From Litorimonas sp. (GTDB lineage Bacteria; Pseudomonadota; Alphaproteobacteria; Caulobacterales; Maricaulaceae): 64,000 bases of DNA. This document shows, one piece after another, positions 25,838-35,305 of the stretch (position 1 is the first letter of the stretch; every line of letters starts with the position of its first letter). A program made the position numbers and the translations under genes. The notes under the pieces were generated by a model, which saw only the letters and a program-made list of their open reading frames with translations, made no database searches and was not told where the DNA came from. Location: assembly GCA_029936425.1 (NCBI GenBank), contig JAPYSU010000002.1, forward strand, positions 62,001 to 126,000. The letters run 5' to 3'.

Positions 25838-27374
25838 ATTTTTTGCGGAGTTCCCGTTTGAGGATTTTCCCATTTGGATTACGCGGGATTTCCTCGATTA
25901 TGTCTACATCTACAATTCGCTGCTGTTTGCCCATTTGAGCGTTCGTCCAGTTTCGCAGAGCGTCTTTATCTATATCCTCTTTCTTGGCGGCAATAACGGC
26001 AAGCGGCGTTTCCCCCCATTTTCGGCTTTTAACGCCAATCACGGCGACATCTTTTACGTCCTCGTGACTTGCCATAACGGCTTCTATATCCTGCGGATAG
26101 ACATTCTGTCCCCCGGACAGGATCATATCTTTTTTACGATCGACAATAAAAAGAAACCCTTCATCATCCAGATAACCAATATCACCAGTACGAAGCCAAT
26201 GTGTCCCCTCTTCATCAATCCAGAGGGCGTCTCTGGTCGTCTTTTCCTTGTTGAAATATTCCGGCATGACAATACGGCCGCAGGAAACGATCTCGCCCGC
26301 CTGTCCGGTCTCGCACTCCCTATCCTCTTCATCAAGAATTTTCAGATCGGTTCCCAGAAGTGGTAGCCCCACCGAAGAAAGACGTCCCGCTGCATCCTCT
26401 GGATCCAAAGTCGTAATGACACCTTCTGTAAGGCCGTATAATTCAATTATCCCGCACTCAAACCGATCAAATAAGGCCGCTTTCACAGGCGCGCGTAAGG
26501 GCGACCCCGCACTCATCATGCCCTGCACAGAACTTGCGTTATACCCTTTATGATCAACATCCATCATGCGTTCATAGAGCGTGGGAACCATCGAAAGATG
26601 AGTGATTTTATCCTGTTCAATACGTCTCCAAAGATCGGCGGCCTCAAATTTTCCGTTAATTAAAACGGTTCCGCCAGAGAGCATTGTGGAAAGCAGACCA
26701 ACCCAGGTAATATTTGAATAAAGTCCGATTGTGACAAGAAAACGCGCCGAACTATTATACCGCAGCGTCAAGGCCATATCATAAGCCCAATCACGACGGC
26801 CCTTATGAGTGTGCACGATTCCTTTTGGCTCTCCGGTCGTTCCGGAAGAATAGATAATATTTAAATAGTCATCGGGTTTTAAATCGATTTCCGGACGCGT
26901 TTTATTTTGCCTATTTCGCCAAGGCTCATAGTCTATGGTGCCCTGTATATTCGATCCAATGCAGATAGAATTTTCAAATGTTTCCTTGGGAAGGTCAGCC
27001 TTTAAACTCAGAATGCGGTCGGTATATTCTTCTGACACGAAAATGGCTTTCGCCCCGCTATCCAGTATCATATTGAGAATGGCGTCATTTGTTACCGAGA
27101 CATTTAGGGGGGCAGACACAAATCCTCCAGCCATTATCCCAAATAAGGCTTCCATCATCGGCAGACCATTGGACATCAACACAATGACCCGATCCCCTTT
27201 TTCAAGACCCATTGTTCTCAAGCCATTCGCAACTTGATAAGTACGCTCATTAAAGCTTTTCCAAGATAGAGTTTCTGTGTCTGATATGACGGCAATTTTA
27301 TCGGCGCGCCATTTCCCGTGCAGCGCAAAGATGTCCGGTAATAATGGATCCGTTGAATGAATAATTTTAGGCAC
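25815..27374 (-). CDS. AMP-forming acyl-CoA synthetase
   Basis: A 519-residue member of the ANL superfamily. The P-loop-like YSSGTTGEPKG is near residue 180, YGLTEG near 318, the hinge TGDIGYLDDEGFLFIVDRKKD, and the catalytic lysine at about 503 in NPNGKILKRELR. It forms an acyl-adenylate from a carboxylic acid and transfers it to CoA; chain type is not clear. The start is a GTG. It is first gene of the leftward operon and divergent from the TetR gene across 79 bp, so TetR control is likely. Confidence 0.92.
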   Translation of the reverse strand: MPKIIHSTDPLLPDIFALHGKWRADKIAVISDTETLSWKSFNERTYQVANGLRTMGLEKGDRVIVLMSNGLPMMEALFGIMAGGFVSAPLNVSVTNDAILNMILDSGAKAIFVSEEYTDRILSLKADLPKETFENSICIGSNIQGTIDYEPWRNRQNKTRPEIDLKPDDYLNIIYSSGTTGEPKGIVHTHKGRRDWAYDMALTLRYNSSARFLVTIGLYSNITWVGLLSTMLSGGTVLINGKFEAADLWRRIEQDKITHLSMVPTLYERMMDVDHKGYNASSVQGMMSAGSPLRAPVKAALFDRFECGIIELYGLTEGVITTLDPEDAAGRLSSVGLPLLGTDLKILDEEDRECETGQAGEIVSCGRIVMPEYFNKEKTTRDALWIDEEGTHWLRTGDIGYLDDEGFLFIVDRKKDMILSGGQNVYPQDIEAVMASHEDVKDVAVIGVKSRKWGETPLAVIAAKKEDIDKDALRNWTNAQMGKQQRIVDVDIIEEIPRNPNGKILKRELRKKYESRLFD

Positions 27375-27453
27375 AATATGACTCGTAAAGTTTGACCCGC
27401 ATGGCAGAGGGCAGCATAATCAAATTAATTTTTTGACGGACGGGAGATATCAA

Positions 27454-28122
27454 TTGGCGAACTCTGCCAAAACAACCGAGCAGAAGCTCTCGCGCAAAAC
27501 CCGTATCCTGAACGCGGCCGAGGCCCTGTTCGCGCAATTTGGCTATGATGCGGTCACTTTGCGCCAGATAACGAAACTGGCCGGTGTCGATGTTGCGCTT
27601 GCCAATTATCACTTTGGACCCAAACGGGATCTGTTTAATGCCGTTCTGGAACGCCGCGCCGATGTCTTGAACAATGCCCGCCATACCGCGCTGGATGAAT
27701 GCCTGGCCGCCGCTGGAAATAACCCTCCGACCGTTGACGCCATTATCGAAGCCTATCTTGGGCCGCTCGGCAAAATTCATAACTCTGCGGATGAAGGATG
27801 GCAGCATTATCTGGCGTTGATTGCTTATGTGAACAACTCCCATGAATATGGCGGAGAGTTCATGACCCAATTCTTTAACCCGCTGGTAAGGCGTTTTATC
27901 GACGCTCTCCGGTTGGCTCTGCCGGAGGCCGATGAAAAAGCGATTTACTGGTCCTATCATTATCTATCCGGCGCGCTGACATTGACATTTGCGGACACAG
28001 GACGGCTGGACGTCTTGTCAGACGGCTTGACTTCCTCATCCGATACTGAATTGGGCTATGCGCATATGAGCTCTTTTGTGACCGCTGGTATCAAAGCCAT
28101 ATGCGCACAAAAGACCCCTTAA
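27454..28122 (+). CDS. TetR-family transcriptional regulator
   Basis: A 222-residue regulator. The N-terminal helix-turn-helix spans about residues 12-58 (TRILNAAEALFAQFGYDAVTLRQITKLAGVDVALANYHFGPKRDLF). The C-terminal ligand domain resembles the CecR/DUF1956-type regulators. TTG at 27454 is preferred to an upstream TTG because GGGAG lies 7 nt before it. It is divergent from the acyl-CoA ligase and overlaps the convergent TonB receptor by 4 bp. Its probable operator is the strong palindrome at 30408-30440; a fatty-acyl or similar CoA ester is a plausible ligand but not shown. Confidence 0.9.
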   Translation: MANSAKTTEQKLSRKTRILNAAEALFAQFGYDAVTLRQITKLAGVDVALANYHFGPKRDLFNAVLERRADVLNNARHTALDECLAAAGNNPPTVDAIIEAYLGPLGKIHNSADEGWQHYLALIAYVNNSHEYGGEFMTQFFNPLVRRFIDALRLALPEADEKAIYWSYHYLSGALTLTFADTGRLDVLSDGLTSSSDTELGYAHMSSFVTAGIKAICAQKTP

Positions 28123-30380
28123 TATTTAAACCCTATCGACGCGGTGACCGTGGCCGGGGCTCTATAAAAAGCGGAGTAAGCAGAATCCGCCCCTAACTGG
28201 CTAGGCGTCACAAAGTTGTAGGCCGCAACGCGCGGGCGTTCATCTGTCAGGTTTCGGCCATAAATACCGAAGTCCCATCGTCCGCTCTCGCTCGTCCAGT
28301 TCACGCCGAGATCAAAAACTGTGTAGGGATCGGGGTCCAAAGCTGGCCCACCATTTGGGAAAACAGCATTTGTTCCGGCTGCAAATCCAGGATTTGGAAC
28401 GTTGAACAAGAAATATTCGTCACGATATGACGCTGAGCCCGTAAAGAGAAGGCTTCCCATGTTTTCTAAATCATACGCGTAACTAAAACCAAATCGCGTC
28501 GTAATTTCCGGTGTGTTTTGGGTGACAAATGCGTCAGAAATATCGAGGCCCGCCGATAAAATTTCTTGAATTTCGGCATCTATGTAACCCACTACGGCAT
28601 CAAGAGTGAAATCATCAGACAGGCGGAAACTACTTTCAAATTCTAGTCCCTTATACTCAGACTTACCTGCATTGAACACAGAGGATACAAATGTATCATT
28701 TGTGCCATCATTGTCAGAGTCAACTCCTTGCTGAACCGTGATTTGTTGATCCGTATAATCTGCAATAAAGCCGGCAAGACTATATGTAAGTCTGTTCTGG
28801 AATAAGTTACCTTTCAAGCCAATTTCATAGCTGTCGACGGTTTCAGGACCAAAGCCTTCTCGGGATAACCCTAACGGATCTAGATCGGCTCGCGCCCGAG
28901 GATCAAAGCCACCCGCCTTAAACCCTTGTGAATAGGAACCGTAAATATTTGTCCCTTCAGAAAACTCGTAATTAATTGCAACGCGAGGTGAAAACTCTGT
29001 ATCCTTTCTTTCAATACCGTCATAGCCTGTTTGAGTTGCTAGAAAAGTTGAGGAGGTATTGGATGGGTCAAATGACCCTGACCCCAGGCCAAGCCACACT
29101 TCGCGCGAAACATCTGCGACTGTTTTGTCTTCGGTATAACGCCCTCCCAAAGATACACTGAGAGCATTTGTCAGATCATATGTAAAATCCGCATAGGCAG
29201 AAATATTCTCTTTCGACTGATCACCTGCTTGATAAATGGTCAAACCCAGGGCGCCTAGTATGACATCGAAATCGCCTGAAGCAGAACCGTCAAGATAATA
29301 GAGCCCGGCGACGCCCGATAGACGATCTCCAGAATATAAAAGTTGCACTTCCTGACTAAATTGGTCGTCCTGATATGTTGCGGGAACATCAAAATCAGGC
29401 TGAGGTAAAGCGTCGAAATCAATAGGGGTGACTGTTTCTCCCTCGCGATAGGCAGTAATAGACTTAACAGTCAACGCTTCATTCAAATCGTAAGAAGCTG
29501 TCAGGGAGACGCCGCGTGTTTCGACTTCATTATTGTCGCCAATGCCGGCACGTGTGTCATATTCGCTATCGGTAACAGGTAATGTACCGTCCGCGCTTGG
29601 CAATAACCGATGGCCATGTTTTGCATTAGAATCGTCTTGAGTCAGGTCGCCTGCAATTCTGACATTGAATGAGTCAGAGGGACTCCATTCAGCGCTTAGA
29701 CGTGCAGCAAATATGTCTTTGTCATAATGTTCTGCTCCTGTATTCAAATTCTCACCAAAGCCATTGCGCTGATAATTTGCGAGCGCGCCACCAATCGCAA
29801 AAGTTTCACCCAGTGGAATCGACCCGGAAACAATCTGATCGAATTGCCCGTAGGAACCTACATTAACCCGGGCTTTTAGCTCCGGCTCCTCCAAATTAAG
29901 TCTTTTAGTGACGTATTTGATAGCGCCGCCAATCGTATTTCTTCCATACAGCGTACCCTGGGGTCCCCGAAGCACCTCAACACGTTCAACATCAAAAATA
30001 TCAAGAACAGCGCCCTGAGGCCGCGCAATATAGACGTCATCAACATATATTCCGACACCAGGTTCAAAACCCCAAAGCGGATCTTGCTGACCCACCCCAC
30101 GAATAAAAGCAATCAAAGTGGAATTTGACCCTCTTGCAGCTTCAATCGTTGTATTAGGTGTGATTTTTTGAATGTCTGTAATATCAATTGCACCGATTTC
30201 CTGGAGGGCTTCTCCAGAAATTGCCGTCACGGAAACTGGTACCTCTTGAAGGCTTTGTTCCCGTCGCTGTGCGGTGACAATAATTTCGTCATTATTCTGC
30301 GCAAAGGCCGGATCAGTAATTGCCATCGCAGATAAAACTAGAACGGATGACGACACTTTCAGTGCAAGACTGGTTTTCAT
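28119..30380 (-). CDS. TonB-dependent receptor of the acyl-CoA ligase locus
   Basis: A 753-residue outer-membrane receptor. The signal peptide ends at FAQ (~28), followed by a TonB-box-like DEIIVTAQRREQSLQEVPVSV, a plug with GVGQQDPLWGFEPGVGIYVDDVYIARPQGAVLDIFDVERVEVLRGPQGTLYGRN split in the usual way, and a barrel ending in Phe-Lys-Tyr (IGFKY). This subgroup is common in sphingomonad-like catabolic loci and imports diverse hydrophobic or aromatic compounds rather than sugars. It is transcribed from a promoter region carrying a 13-bp inverted repeat and lies in the locus with the ligase, hydrolase and racemase. The ligand is unknown. Confidence 0.92.
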   Translation of the reverse strand: MKTSLALKVSSSVLVLSAMAITDPAFAQNNDEIIVTAQRREQSLQEVPVSVTAISGEALQEIGAIDITDIQKITPNTTIEAARGSNSTLIAFIRGVGQQDPLWGFEPGVGIYVDDVYIARPQGAVLDIFDVERVEVLRGPQGTLYGRNTIGGAIKYVTKRLNLEEPELKARVNVGSYGQFDQIVSGSIPLGETFAIGGALANYQRNGFGENLNTGAEHYDKDIFAARLSAEWSPSDSFNVRIAGDLTQDDSNAKHGHRLLPSADGTLPVTDSEYDTRAGIGDNNEVETRGVSLTASYDLNEALTVKSITAYREGETVTPIDFDALPQPDFDVPATYQDDQFSQEVQLLYSGDRLSGVAGLYYLDGSASGDFDVILGALGLTIYQAGDQSKENISAYADFTYDLTNALSVSLGGRYTEDKTVADVSREVWLGLGSGSFDPSNTSSTFLATQTGYDGIERKDTEFSPRVAINYEFSEGTNIYGSYSQGFKAGGFDPRARADLDPLGLSREGFGPETVDSYEIGLKGNLFQNRLTYSLAGFIADYTDQQITVQQGVDSDNDGTNDTFVSSVFNAGKSEYKGLEFESSFRLSDDFTLDAVVGYIDAEIQEILSAGLDISDAFVTQNTPEITTRFGFSYAYDLENMGSLLFTGSASYRDEYFLFNVPNPGFAAGTNAVFPNGGPALDPDPYTVFDLGVNWTSESGRWDFGIYGRNLTDERPRVAAYNFVTPSQLGADSAYSAFYRAPATVTASIGFKY

Positions 30381-30407
30381 AATTATTCCCCATGGAGCGA
30401 CGCTAAT

Positions 30408-30440
30408 TTCAACAAGCGTTCAATTTCAACGCTTGTTGAA
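30408..30440. promoter_or_regulatory. TetR-type operator upstream of the TonB receptor
   Basis: TTCAACAAGCGTT-N7-AACGCTTGTTGAA, a perfect 13-bp inverted repeat centred 44 bp before the receptor start. Its right half is itself a palindrome, TTCAAC-N4-GTTGAA (30425-30440), and the left half is the same with one mismatch (30408-30423). The layout fits two TetR dimers. Confidence 0.7.
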
Positions 30441-30585
30441 TAACAGGGAATATAGATTTGTCAATAATAGTTCTGAAATAACATTCCCGGCAAAAATATA
30501 AAGTTCTGATTACGCCGCAGAAAAATATCTTGATGGATTCGTTGAGCGCCATGTGCAAAGCCTTGGCCAAAACATAGGTAATGAT

Positions 30586-31716
30586 ATGTCCGCTCCTCTT
30601 TCAGGTTACAGATTAATAGAGCTCGCCGGAATTGGGCCCTGCCCTTATGCGGGAATGGTAATGGCTGATATGGGCGCGGAAGTTATTTTGGTTTGCCGCC
30701 CGGGCGGGCTTAATTTTCCTGACATTGCTCATCGCGGCAAACGCATGATTACTCTGGATCTGCAAAAGCCTGAGGGCGTAGCGGTTCTTTTGGACCTCAT
30801 CAAAACAGCGGATGGCCTGTTTGAAGGGTTACGCCCGGGGGTCACAGAACGCCTCGGAGTTGGGCCAGAAGAATGTCACAGAGTAAATCCAAAGCTTGTC
30901 TATGGCCGGATGACGGGTTGGGGACAAAATGGACCATGGGCGAAAAAGGCCGGCCACGACATAAATTACATTGGTTTGTCAGGGGCGCTTTATGCCATGG
31001 GGAAGGAAGGTGAAGAGCCGCCTGTCCCGCTTAATGTGATCGGTGATTATGGCGGGGGAAGTCTTTTTCTTGTGGCCGGCATGCTTGCAGGTTTGCTGCA
31101 AGCCGATAAAACTGGAAAAGGCGAGGTTGTTGACGCCGCCATGATTGACGGCGCCTCTTCCCTCATGACGTTGTTTTACACGCTTTCGGGTCTCGGGCGT
31201 TGGACGCCGCAGCGCGAACGAAACCTGCTCGACGGCGCTATGCCTTATTACCGATGTTATAAAACATTAGACGGACAATTCATGGCTGTCGGTTGCATCG
31301 AGCCACAATTCTTTGAGCAAATGCTGTCGCTTTTAAAAATTGATCCGGAAGAATTTGGCGGACAGAATGAGACGGCCCGTCACAAAGAACAGCAAGCGAA
31401 ACTGGAAGCCATATTTGCGTCCAAGACGCGAGACGACTGGTCAGAAATTTTCGATGGATCAGATGCCTGCGTCACGCCTGTTCTGTCGTATGTCGAGGCC
31501 GCAGAGCATCCGCAAATGGCAGCGCGAGGCGGATTGACGTCTTCCGGACCCTTTATCCACCCCCGAAACGCGCCGGTGTTTGGCGCGCTTGAGCCACATA
31601 CTCCGCCGAACGTGCATATGCCCAATCAAGACATGCACGCCATATTTACAGAATTGGGGTATTCCGCGGACAAGATAAAAAGTTTGACGGACGAGAAAAT
31701 CGCGCCTCAAACTTAA
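30586..31716 (+). CDS. CaiB/BaiF CoA-transferase family, alpha-methylacyl-CoA racemase-like
   Basis: A 376-residue protein of the family III CoA-transferase/AMACR fold. RPGVTERLGVGPEEC, GRMTGWGQNGPW and GHDINYIGLSGAL match the racemase branch, the last containing the catalytic Asp. Racemases interconvert 2R/2S methyl-branched acyl-CoA so that they can enter beta-oxidation. ATG at 30586 fits the family N-terminus (PLSGYRLIELAGIGP). It is divergent from the TonB receptor across the TetR operator and convergent with mmsB 7 bp away. With the acyl-CoA ligase this hints at a methyl-branched (sterol, isoprenoid or similar) substrate, which is inference. Confidence 0.9.
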   Translation: MSAPLSGYRLIELAGIGPCPYAGMVMADMGAEVILVCRPGGLNFPDIAHRGKRMITLDLQKPEGVAVLLDLIKTADGLFEGLRPGVTERLGVGPEECHRVNPKLVYGRMTGWGQNGPWAKKAGHDINYIGLSGALYAMGKEGEEPPVPLNVIGDYGGGSLFLVAGMLAGLLQADKTGKGEVVDAAMIDGASSLMTLFYTLSGLGRWTPQRERNLLDGAMPYYRCYKTLDGQFMAVGCIEPQFFEQMLSLLKIDPEEFGGQNETARHKEQQAKLEAIFASKTRDDWSEIFDGSDACVTPVLSYVEAAEHPQMAARGGLTSSGPFIHPRNAPVFGALEPHTPPNVHMPNQDMHAIFTELGYSADKIKSLTDEKIAPQT

Positions 31717-31723
31717 GGGAGAT

Positions 31724-32614
31724 TTAAAGCGAACCCTTGATCAATTTCATCACGCCGGAAAAATCCAAATCATCTTTACCGGCGGCTTCCATCAAGGCGT
31801 ATAGAGCCTCTGACTGAGCGCCTAACGGCGTTGCAACGCGGGCTGTGCTGGCCGCCTCTTGCGCCAAACGCAAATCTTTCAACATCATTCCAGCCGCAAA
31901 CCCAGGGGCGTAGTCTTTATTTGAAGGCGCGCTGGGCACGGGACCCGGAGCTGGGCAGTAACTCGTCATAGACCAGTTTTGGCCGGACGCTGTGGAACTA
32001 ATATCGTAAAAAGTTTGGGCATCTAGGCCAAGCTTCTCAGCCAGGTTAAAGGCCTCGCAAGTGCCGATCATATGAATACCGAGCAACATATTATTGCATA
32101 CTTTGGCGACCTGACCGTTCCCAGCCTCCCCGGCGTGGAAGACATTTTTACCCATATGATCCAGGATTGGCTTGGCTTGATCATAAGCCGACTTTTCTCC
32201 GCCGCACATAAAGGTAAGAGAGCCAGCGGCCGCGCCGCCGACGCCGCCTGAAACAGGGGCGTCAATCATGGCAAAGCCTTTTGCTTCGGCTTTCGCTATG
32301 ATGTCACGAGCCGTGGGCACATCGATCGTCGAAGAATCGATGAACAATGTTCCTTTTTTAGCATAAGAAAACACGCCCTCCTCACTCGTATAAACGGTTC
32401 GAACATGTTTTCCGGCAGGGAGCATGGTGACGACCACATCTGCTTCAGACACCGCGTCTTTAACGTCTTTTGCGGCCTTGCATCCAGCCTTGACGGCATT
32501 GGCTATGGCGGCCTCTGACAAGTCAAATGCACGGACGTCATAATCCGCTTTTGCCAGATTGGTGGCCATTCCAATGCCCATATTTCCAAGACCAATAAAT
32601 GCAATTGTTGTCAT
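31724..32614 (-). CDS. mmsB: 3-hydroxyisobutyrate dehydrogenase
   Basis: A 296-residue NAD-dependent beta-hydroxyacid dehydrogenase. It has the dinucleotide motif GLGNMG at 8-13, the substrate-binding DAPVSGGVGGAAAGSL, and the catalytic lysine in GQVAKVCNNM. It oxidises 3-hydroxyisobutyrate to methylmalonate semialdehyde in valine degradation. AGGGAAA precedes the ATG. It is the last gene of the leftward valine operon and follows the 3-hydroxyisobutyryl-CoA hydrolase gene by 29 nt, the enzyme that makes its substrate. Confidence 0.95.
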   Translation of the reverse strand: MTTIAFIGLGNMGIGMATNLAKADYDVRAFDLSEAAIANAVKAGCKAAKDVKDAVSEADVVVTMLPAGKHVRTVYTSEEGVFSYAKKGTLFIDSSTIDVPTARDIIAKAEAKGFAMIDAPVSGGVGGAAAGSLTFMCGGEKSAYDQAKPILDHMGKNVFHAGEAGNGQVAKVCNNMLLGIHMIGTCEAFNLAEKLGLDAQTFYDISSTASGQNWSMTSYCPAPGPVPSAPSNKDYAPGFAAGMMLKDLRLAQEAASTARVATPLGAQSEALYALMEAAGKDDLDFSGVMKLIKGSL

Positions 32615-32643
32615 GTCTGTTTCCCTTTGGAGGAGTCAAAAAT

Positions 32644-33690
32644 CTAGTTTAAAAATTTGAGAGGCGGATTGGCAGTAGTTTTAAAGAGCCTGTCCACCTG
32701 CTCATCCGTCACAGCCTCCACGCTTTCATGAGACCATTTCGGATTGCGGTCTTTATCAATGAGTTGCGCGCGAATCCCTTCATAAAAATCCTGAGTTTTG
32801 AGGAAGTTTAGAGACAGATCTAGTTCCTGCGTCATGGCCTCTTTAAAATTCAAATCCAGACCACGTTTAATTGCCTCAAAAGTTACACTCAGCGCGAGTG
32901 GACTTTTTTTACGCAAATTCGCCGCCTGTTTTTCTGCCCATTCTCCGCTCATTCCATCTAGCGCATTCAAAATGCTTGGCACATCTTTTTCATTAAAAGC
33001 GGTCAAGGCAGCCGGGAGATCCGCATTCATAGGCCCCTTTTCGTGAAACTTATCCAGAACATCGATAACAGCATTGTCAGATCCATCCAGATCGGCTTCG
33101 CCCAGCGCTTTGATAAACCATTCGTGCTTATCTGACGGAATGTACCCGTTTGCCACGCCAATCTCTAACGCTTCCGCGGTTTTCAGACGCGCCCCCGTGA
33201 GGCCGAGCCATTGCCCGATATCCAAACCCAAACGCGGCAGAAAATAAGTACCGCCAACATCCGGAAAGTAGCCAATGCCCGTTTCCGGCATCGCAAAGAG
33301 CGTATTATCTCCGGCAATGCGGTGCTGACCATGCACAGACAGACCTACGCCGCCGCCCATAACAACACCGTCAATCAAGGTAATATAAGGCTTTGAGTAG
33401 CGTTGAATAAGCTCATTCAAAGCATATTCTTCTCTCCAAAACTGCTCGGCCCGATCATCTCCCGCTTTGCCACTATCGTGAAGCAGAATAACATCTCCGC
33501 CCGCGCAAAATCCTCGATCTCCTGCGCCGTCGATCAGAACAGCGCCAATCTTTTCATCCCTTTCCCACTCAAGAAGAAGTCGCGTCAGCTCCTCGCACAT
33601 TTCCTGCGTCAGCGCATTTAGCGCTTTAGGCCGGTTCAGAGTAATATGTCCGAGTTTTCCGCGGACTTTGGAAATAATTTGATCAGTCAT
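32644..33690 (-). CDS. 3-hydroxyisobutyryl-CoA hydrolase (crotonase family)
   Basis: A 348-residue enoyl-CoA hydratase/isomerase-fold enzyme. Its size and the segments GDRGFCAGGDVILLHDSG, DGVVMGGGVGLSVHG and MPETGIGYFPDVGGTYFLPRL identify the hydrolase branch and the oxyanion hole, with the conserved Glu in MPETGIG. It hydrolyses 3-hydroxyisobutyryl-CoA, freeing CoA and feeding MmsB. Its ATG overlaps the preceding small membrane protein by ATGA, so the two are translationally coupled. The shorter enoyl-CoA hydratase step (methacrylyl-CoA hydration) has no separate gene in this window. Confidence 0.93.
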   Translation of the reverse strand: MTDQIISKVRGKLGHITLNRPKALNALTQEMCEELTRLLLEWERDEKIGAVLIDGAGDRGFCAGGDVILLHDSGKAGDDRAEQFWREEYALNELIQRYSKPYITLIDGVVMGGGVGLSVHGQHRIAGDNTLFAMPETGIGYFPDVGGTYFLPRLGLDIGQWLGLTGARLKTAEALEIGVANGYIPSDKHEWFIKALGEADLDGSDNAVIDVLDKFHEKGPMNADLPAALTAFNEKDVPSILNALDGMSGEWAEKQAANLRKKSPLALSVTFEAIKRGLDLNFKEAMTQELDLSLNFLKTQDFYEGIRAQLIDKDRNPKWSHESVEAVTDEQVDRLFKTTANPPLKFLN

Positions 33691-34151
33691 TTGGTTTCGG
33701 TCCCGCTAAATTTAATATCTTCAATAATTAGAGCTTGGATGGAGGGCTGCTCTTTACAGGCCGTGCTGAGTCCCGCCAAAATTTTTCCCCGTTCTATTCG
33801 AGCGGTTCTAAAGCCTTCCTCAGTCTCCGCTGTCCGAATGGTGTCCGTCATTTCACGAATCTTCACTAACGCTTTAGACTCTCCACCCTCGAGACATCCC
33901 TCGTTGAGGTTTTCTGGTTTTGAGGGTTCACCCGTTAATTCTTCTGCCGCCTTGTCGGCTAAGTTTTCGACTGCTTCTGAATCTTCTGCCTTTTCTTCAA
34001 TAGTCTCCAAGACACCTCTGACATCTTCATTCTCCACGATGTTTTGTACATCGCTCTGGTCAAGACTTTTGACCCAGGCATAACCTGCTCCCAAAAGAAG
34101 AATAATGACGACCAAAACGCCAATCCAGATGTTCTGAGTTTTAGACGTCAC
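33687..34151 (-). CDS. Single-pass membrane protein of unknown function in the valine operon
   Basis: A 154-residue protein with an N-terminal transmembrane segment (IWIGVLVVIILLLGAGYAW, residues 8-26) and an acidic, helical exterior part (~35-80, many Glu/Asp), then a more structured end containing Cys pairs (EGCLEGGE and STACKE). I do not recognise a family. It begins at a GTG 2 nt after the acyl-CoA dehydrogenase stop and overlaps the hydrolase start by ATGA, so expression is tied to valine catabolism. The topology suggests a membrane-anchored domain outside the cytoplasm. No function is assigned. Confidence 0.75.
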   Translation of the reverse strand: MTSKTQNIWIGVLVVIILLLGAGYAWVKSLDQSDVQNIVENEDVRGVLETIEEKAEDSEAVENLADKAAEELTGEPSKPENLNEGCLEGGESKALVKIREMTDTIRTAETEEGFRTARIERGKILAGLSTACKEQPSIQALIIEDIKFSGTETK

Positions 34152-34153
34152 AA

Positions 34154-35293
34154 TTATTGCCTCAGCAAGCTACGGCTCACGATCATGCGCATGACCTGAT
34201 TTGTGCCTTCGAGAATTTGGTGAACGCGGAGGTCGCGTACAATCTGCTCAATCGGATAGTCTTTCAGATAGCCATATCCGCCGTGGAGCTGCAGAGCGTC
34301 ATTGGCAATCTCGCTGCAATTATCCGTCGCAAAGCGTTTCGCCATGGCGCAAGCAGCGCCCGCATTTGGAAGGTTTTTATCAAGCATATCCGCCGCGCGG
34401 TAAATCATCACGCGAGAGGCTTCGAGTTTTGTCGCCATATCGGCGAGCATAAACTGCGTATTTTGGAAATCTGAAATGCTTTTACCGAACTGTTTTCGAT
34501 CCTTGGTGTAATCAAGCGTGGTATCCATCGCCTTTTGCGCGCCGCCCAGAGAACAACAGCCGATATTGATACGGCCGCCATCAAGTCCGCTCATCGCAAA
34601 TTTGAAGCCTTCGCCTTCACCGCCAACCCGGTTTTCTGCCGGAATGCGGCAATCTTGCATAATGACCTCTGCAGTAGGTTGGGCGTTCCAGCCCATCTTT
34701 TTTTCATTCGCGCCAAAGGATAGGCCGTCCATACCTTTTTCCACAACAAAGGTGGACACGCCACGCGCGCCGTCCTCCGAGGTACGGGCCATGACAACAT
34801 AAATATCGGACCATCCCGCTCCGGAAATGAAAGTTTTTGTACCGTTGAGAACGTATTCATCACCATCTTTAACAGCTTTGGTTTTGAGCGAAGCGGCATC
34901 AGACCCTGCGCCGGGCTCGGTCAGGCAATAGCTGGCAATCATTTCGCCTGCTGTAAGCTTAGGAACATATTTGGCACGTAGTTCGTCGCTGCCGTATCGA
35001 TCTATCATCCACGTCGCCATGTTATGAATGGTCAACATGGCTGTGTGGGAGACATCTCCTCTGGCAAGTTGTTCGAACACAATCGCGGAGTCGAGGCGCG
35101 ACAAAGCCGTTCCGCCATGCTCCTCGCCTGTGTAAATACCGCAAAAGCCGAGCTCGGCGGCCTTTTTAAAAACGTCTCGATCCAGAAACTTCTCTTCATC
35201 CCATTTGGAAGACTGCGGCGCGAGTTCGGTGTCAGAAAACTGACGCGCCATATCCTGGATCAATGTTTGTTCTTCAGTAAGTTGGAAATCCAT
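34154..35293 (-). CDS. Acyl-CoA dehydrogenase, isobutyryl-CoA type
   Basis: A 379-residue FAD acyl-CoA dehydrogenase. Motifs are YCLTEPGAGSDAASL (flavin binding), the catalytic Glu362 in LEGTNQVMRM, and QLHGGYGYLKDYPIEQIVRD. Position among valine genes makes isobutyryl-CoA to methacrylyl-CoA the likely reaction, passing electrons to ETF. Length and the C-terminal location of the catalytic Glu fit the short/branched-chain group rather than isovaleryl-CoA dehydrogenases. It is followed 2 nt later by the small membrane protein gene. Confidence 0.93.
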   Translation of the reverse strand: MDFQLTEEQTLIQDMARQFSDTELAPQSSKWDEEKFLDRDVFKKAAELGFCGIYTGEEHGGTALSRLDSAIVFEQLARGDVSHTAMLTIHNMATWMIDRYGSDELRAKYVPKLTAGEMIASYCLTEPGAGSDAASLKTKAVKDGDEYVLNGTKTFISGAGWSDIYVVMARTSEDGARGVSTFVVEKGMDGLSFGANEKKMGWNAQPTAEVIMQDCRIPAENRVGGEGEGFKFAMSGLDGGRINIGCCSLGGAQKAMDTTLDYTKDRKQFGKSISDFQNTQFMLADMATKLEASRVMIYRAADMLDKNLPNAGAACAMAKRFATDNCSEIANDALQLHGGYGYLKDYPIEQIVRDLRVHQILEGTNQVMRMIVSRSLLRQ

Positions 35294-35305
35294 AATTGTA
35301 TCTTT

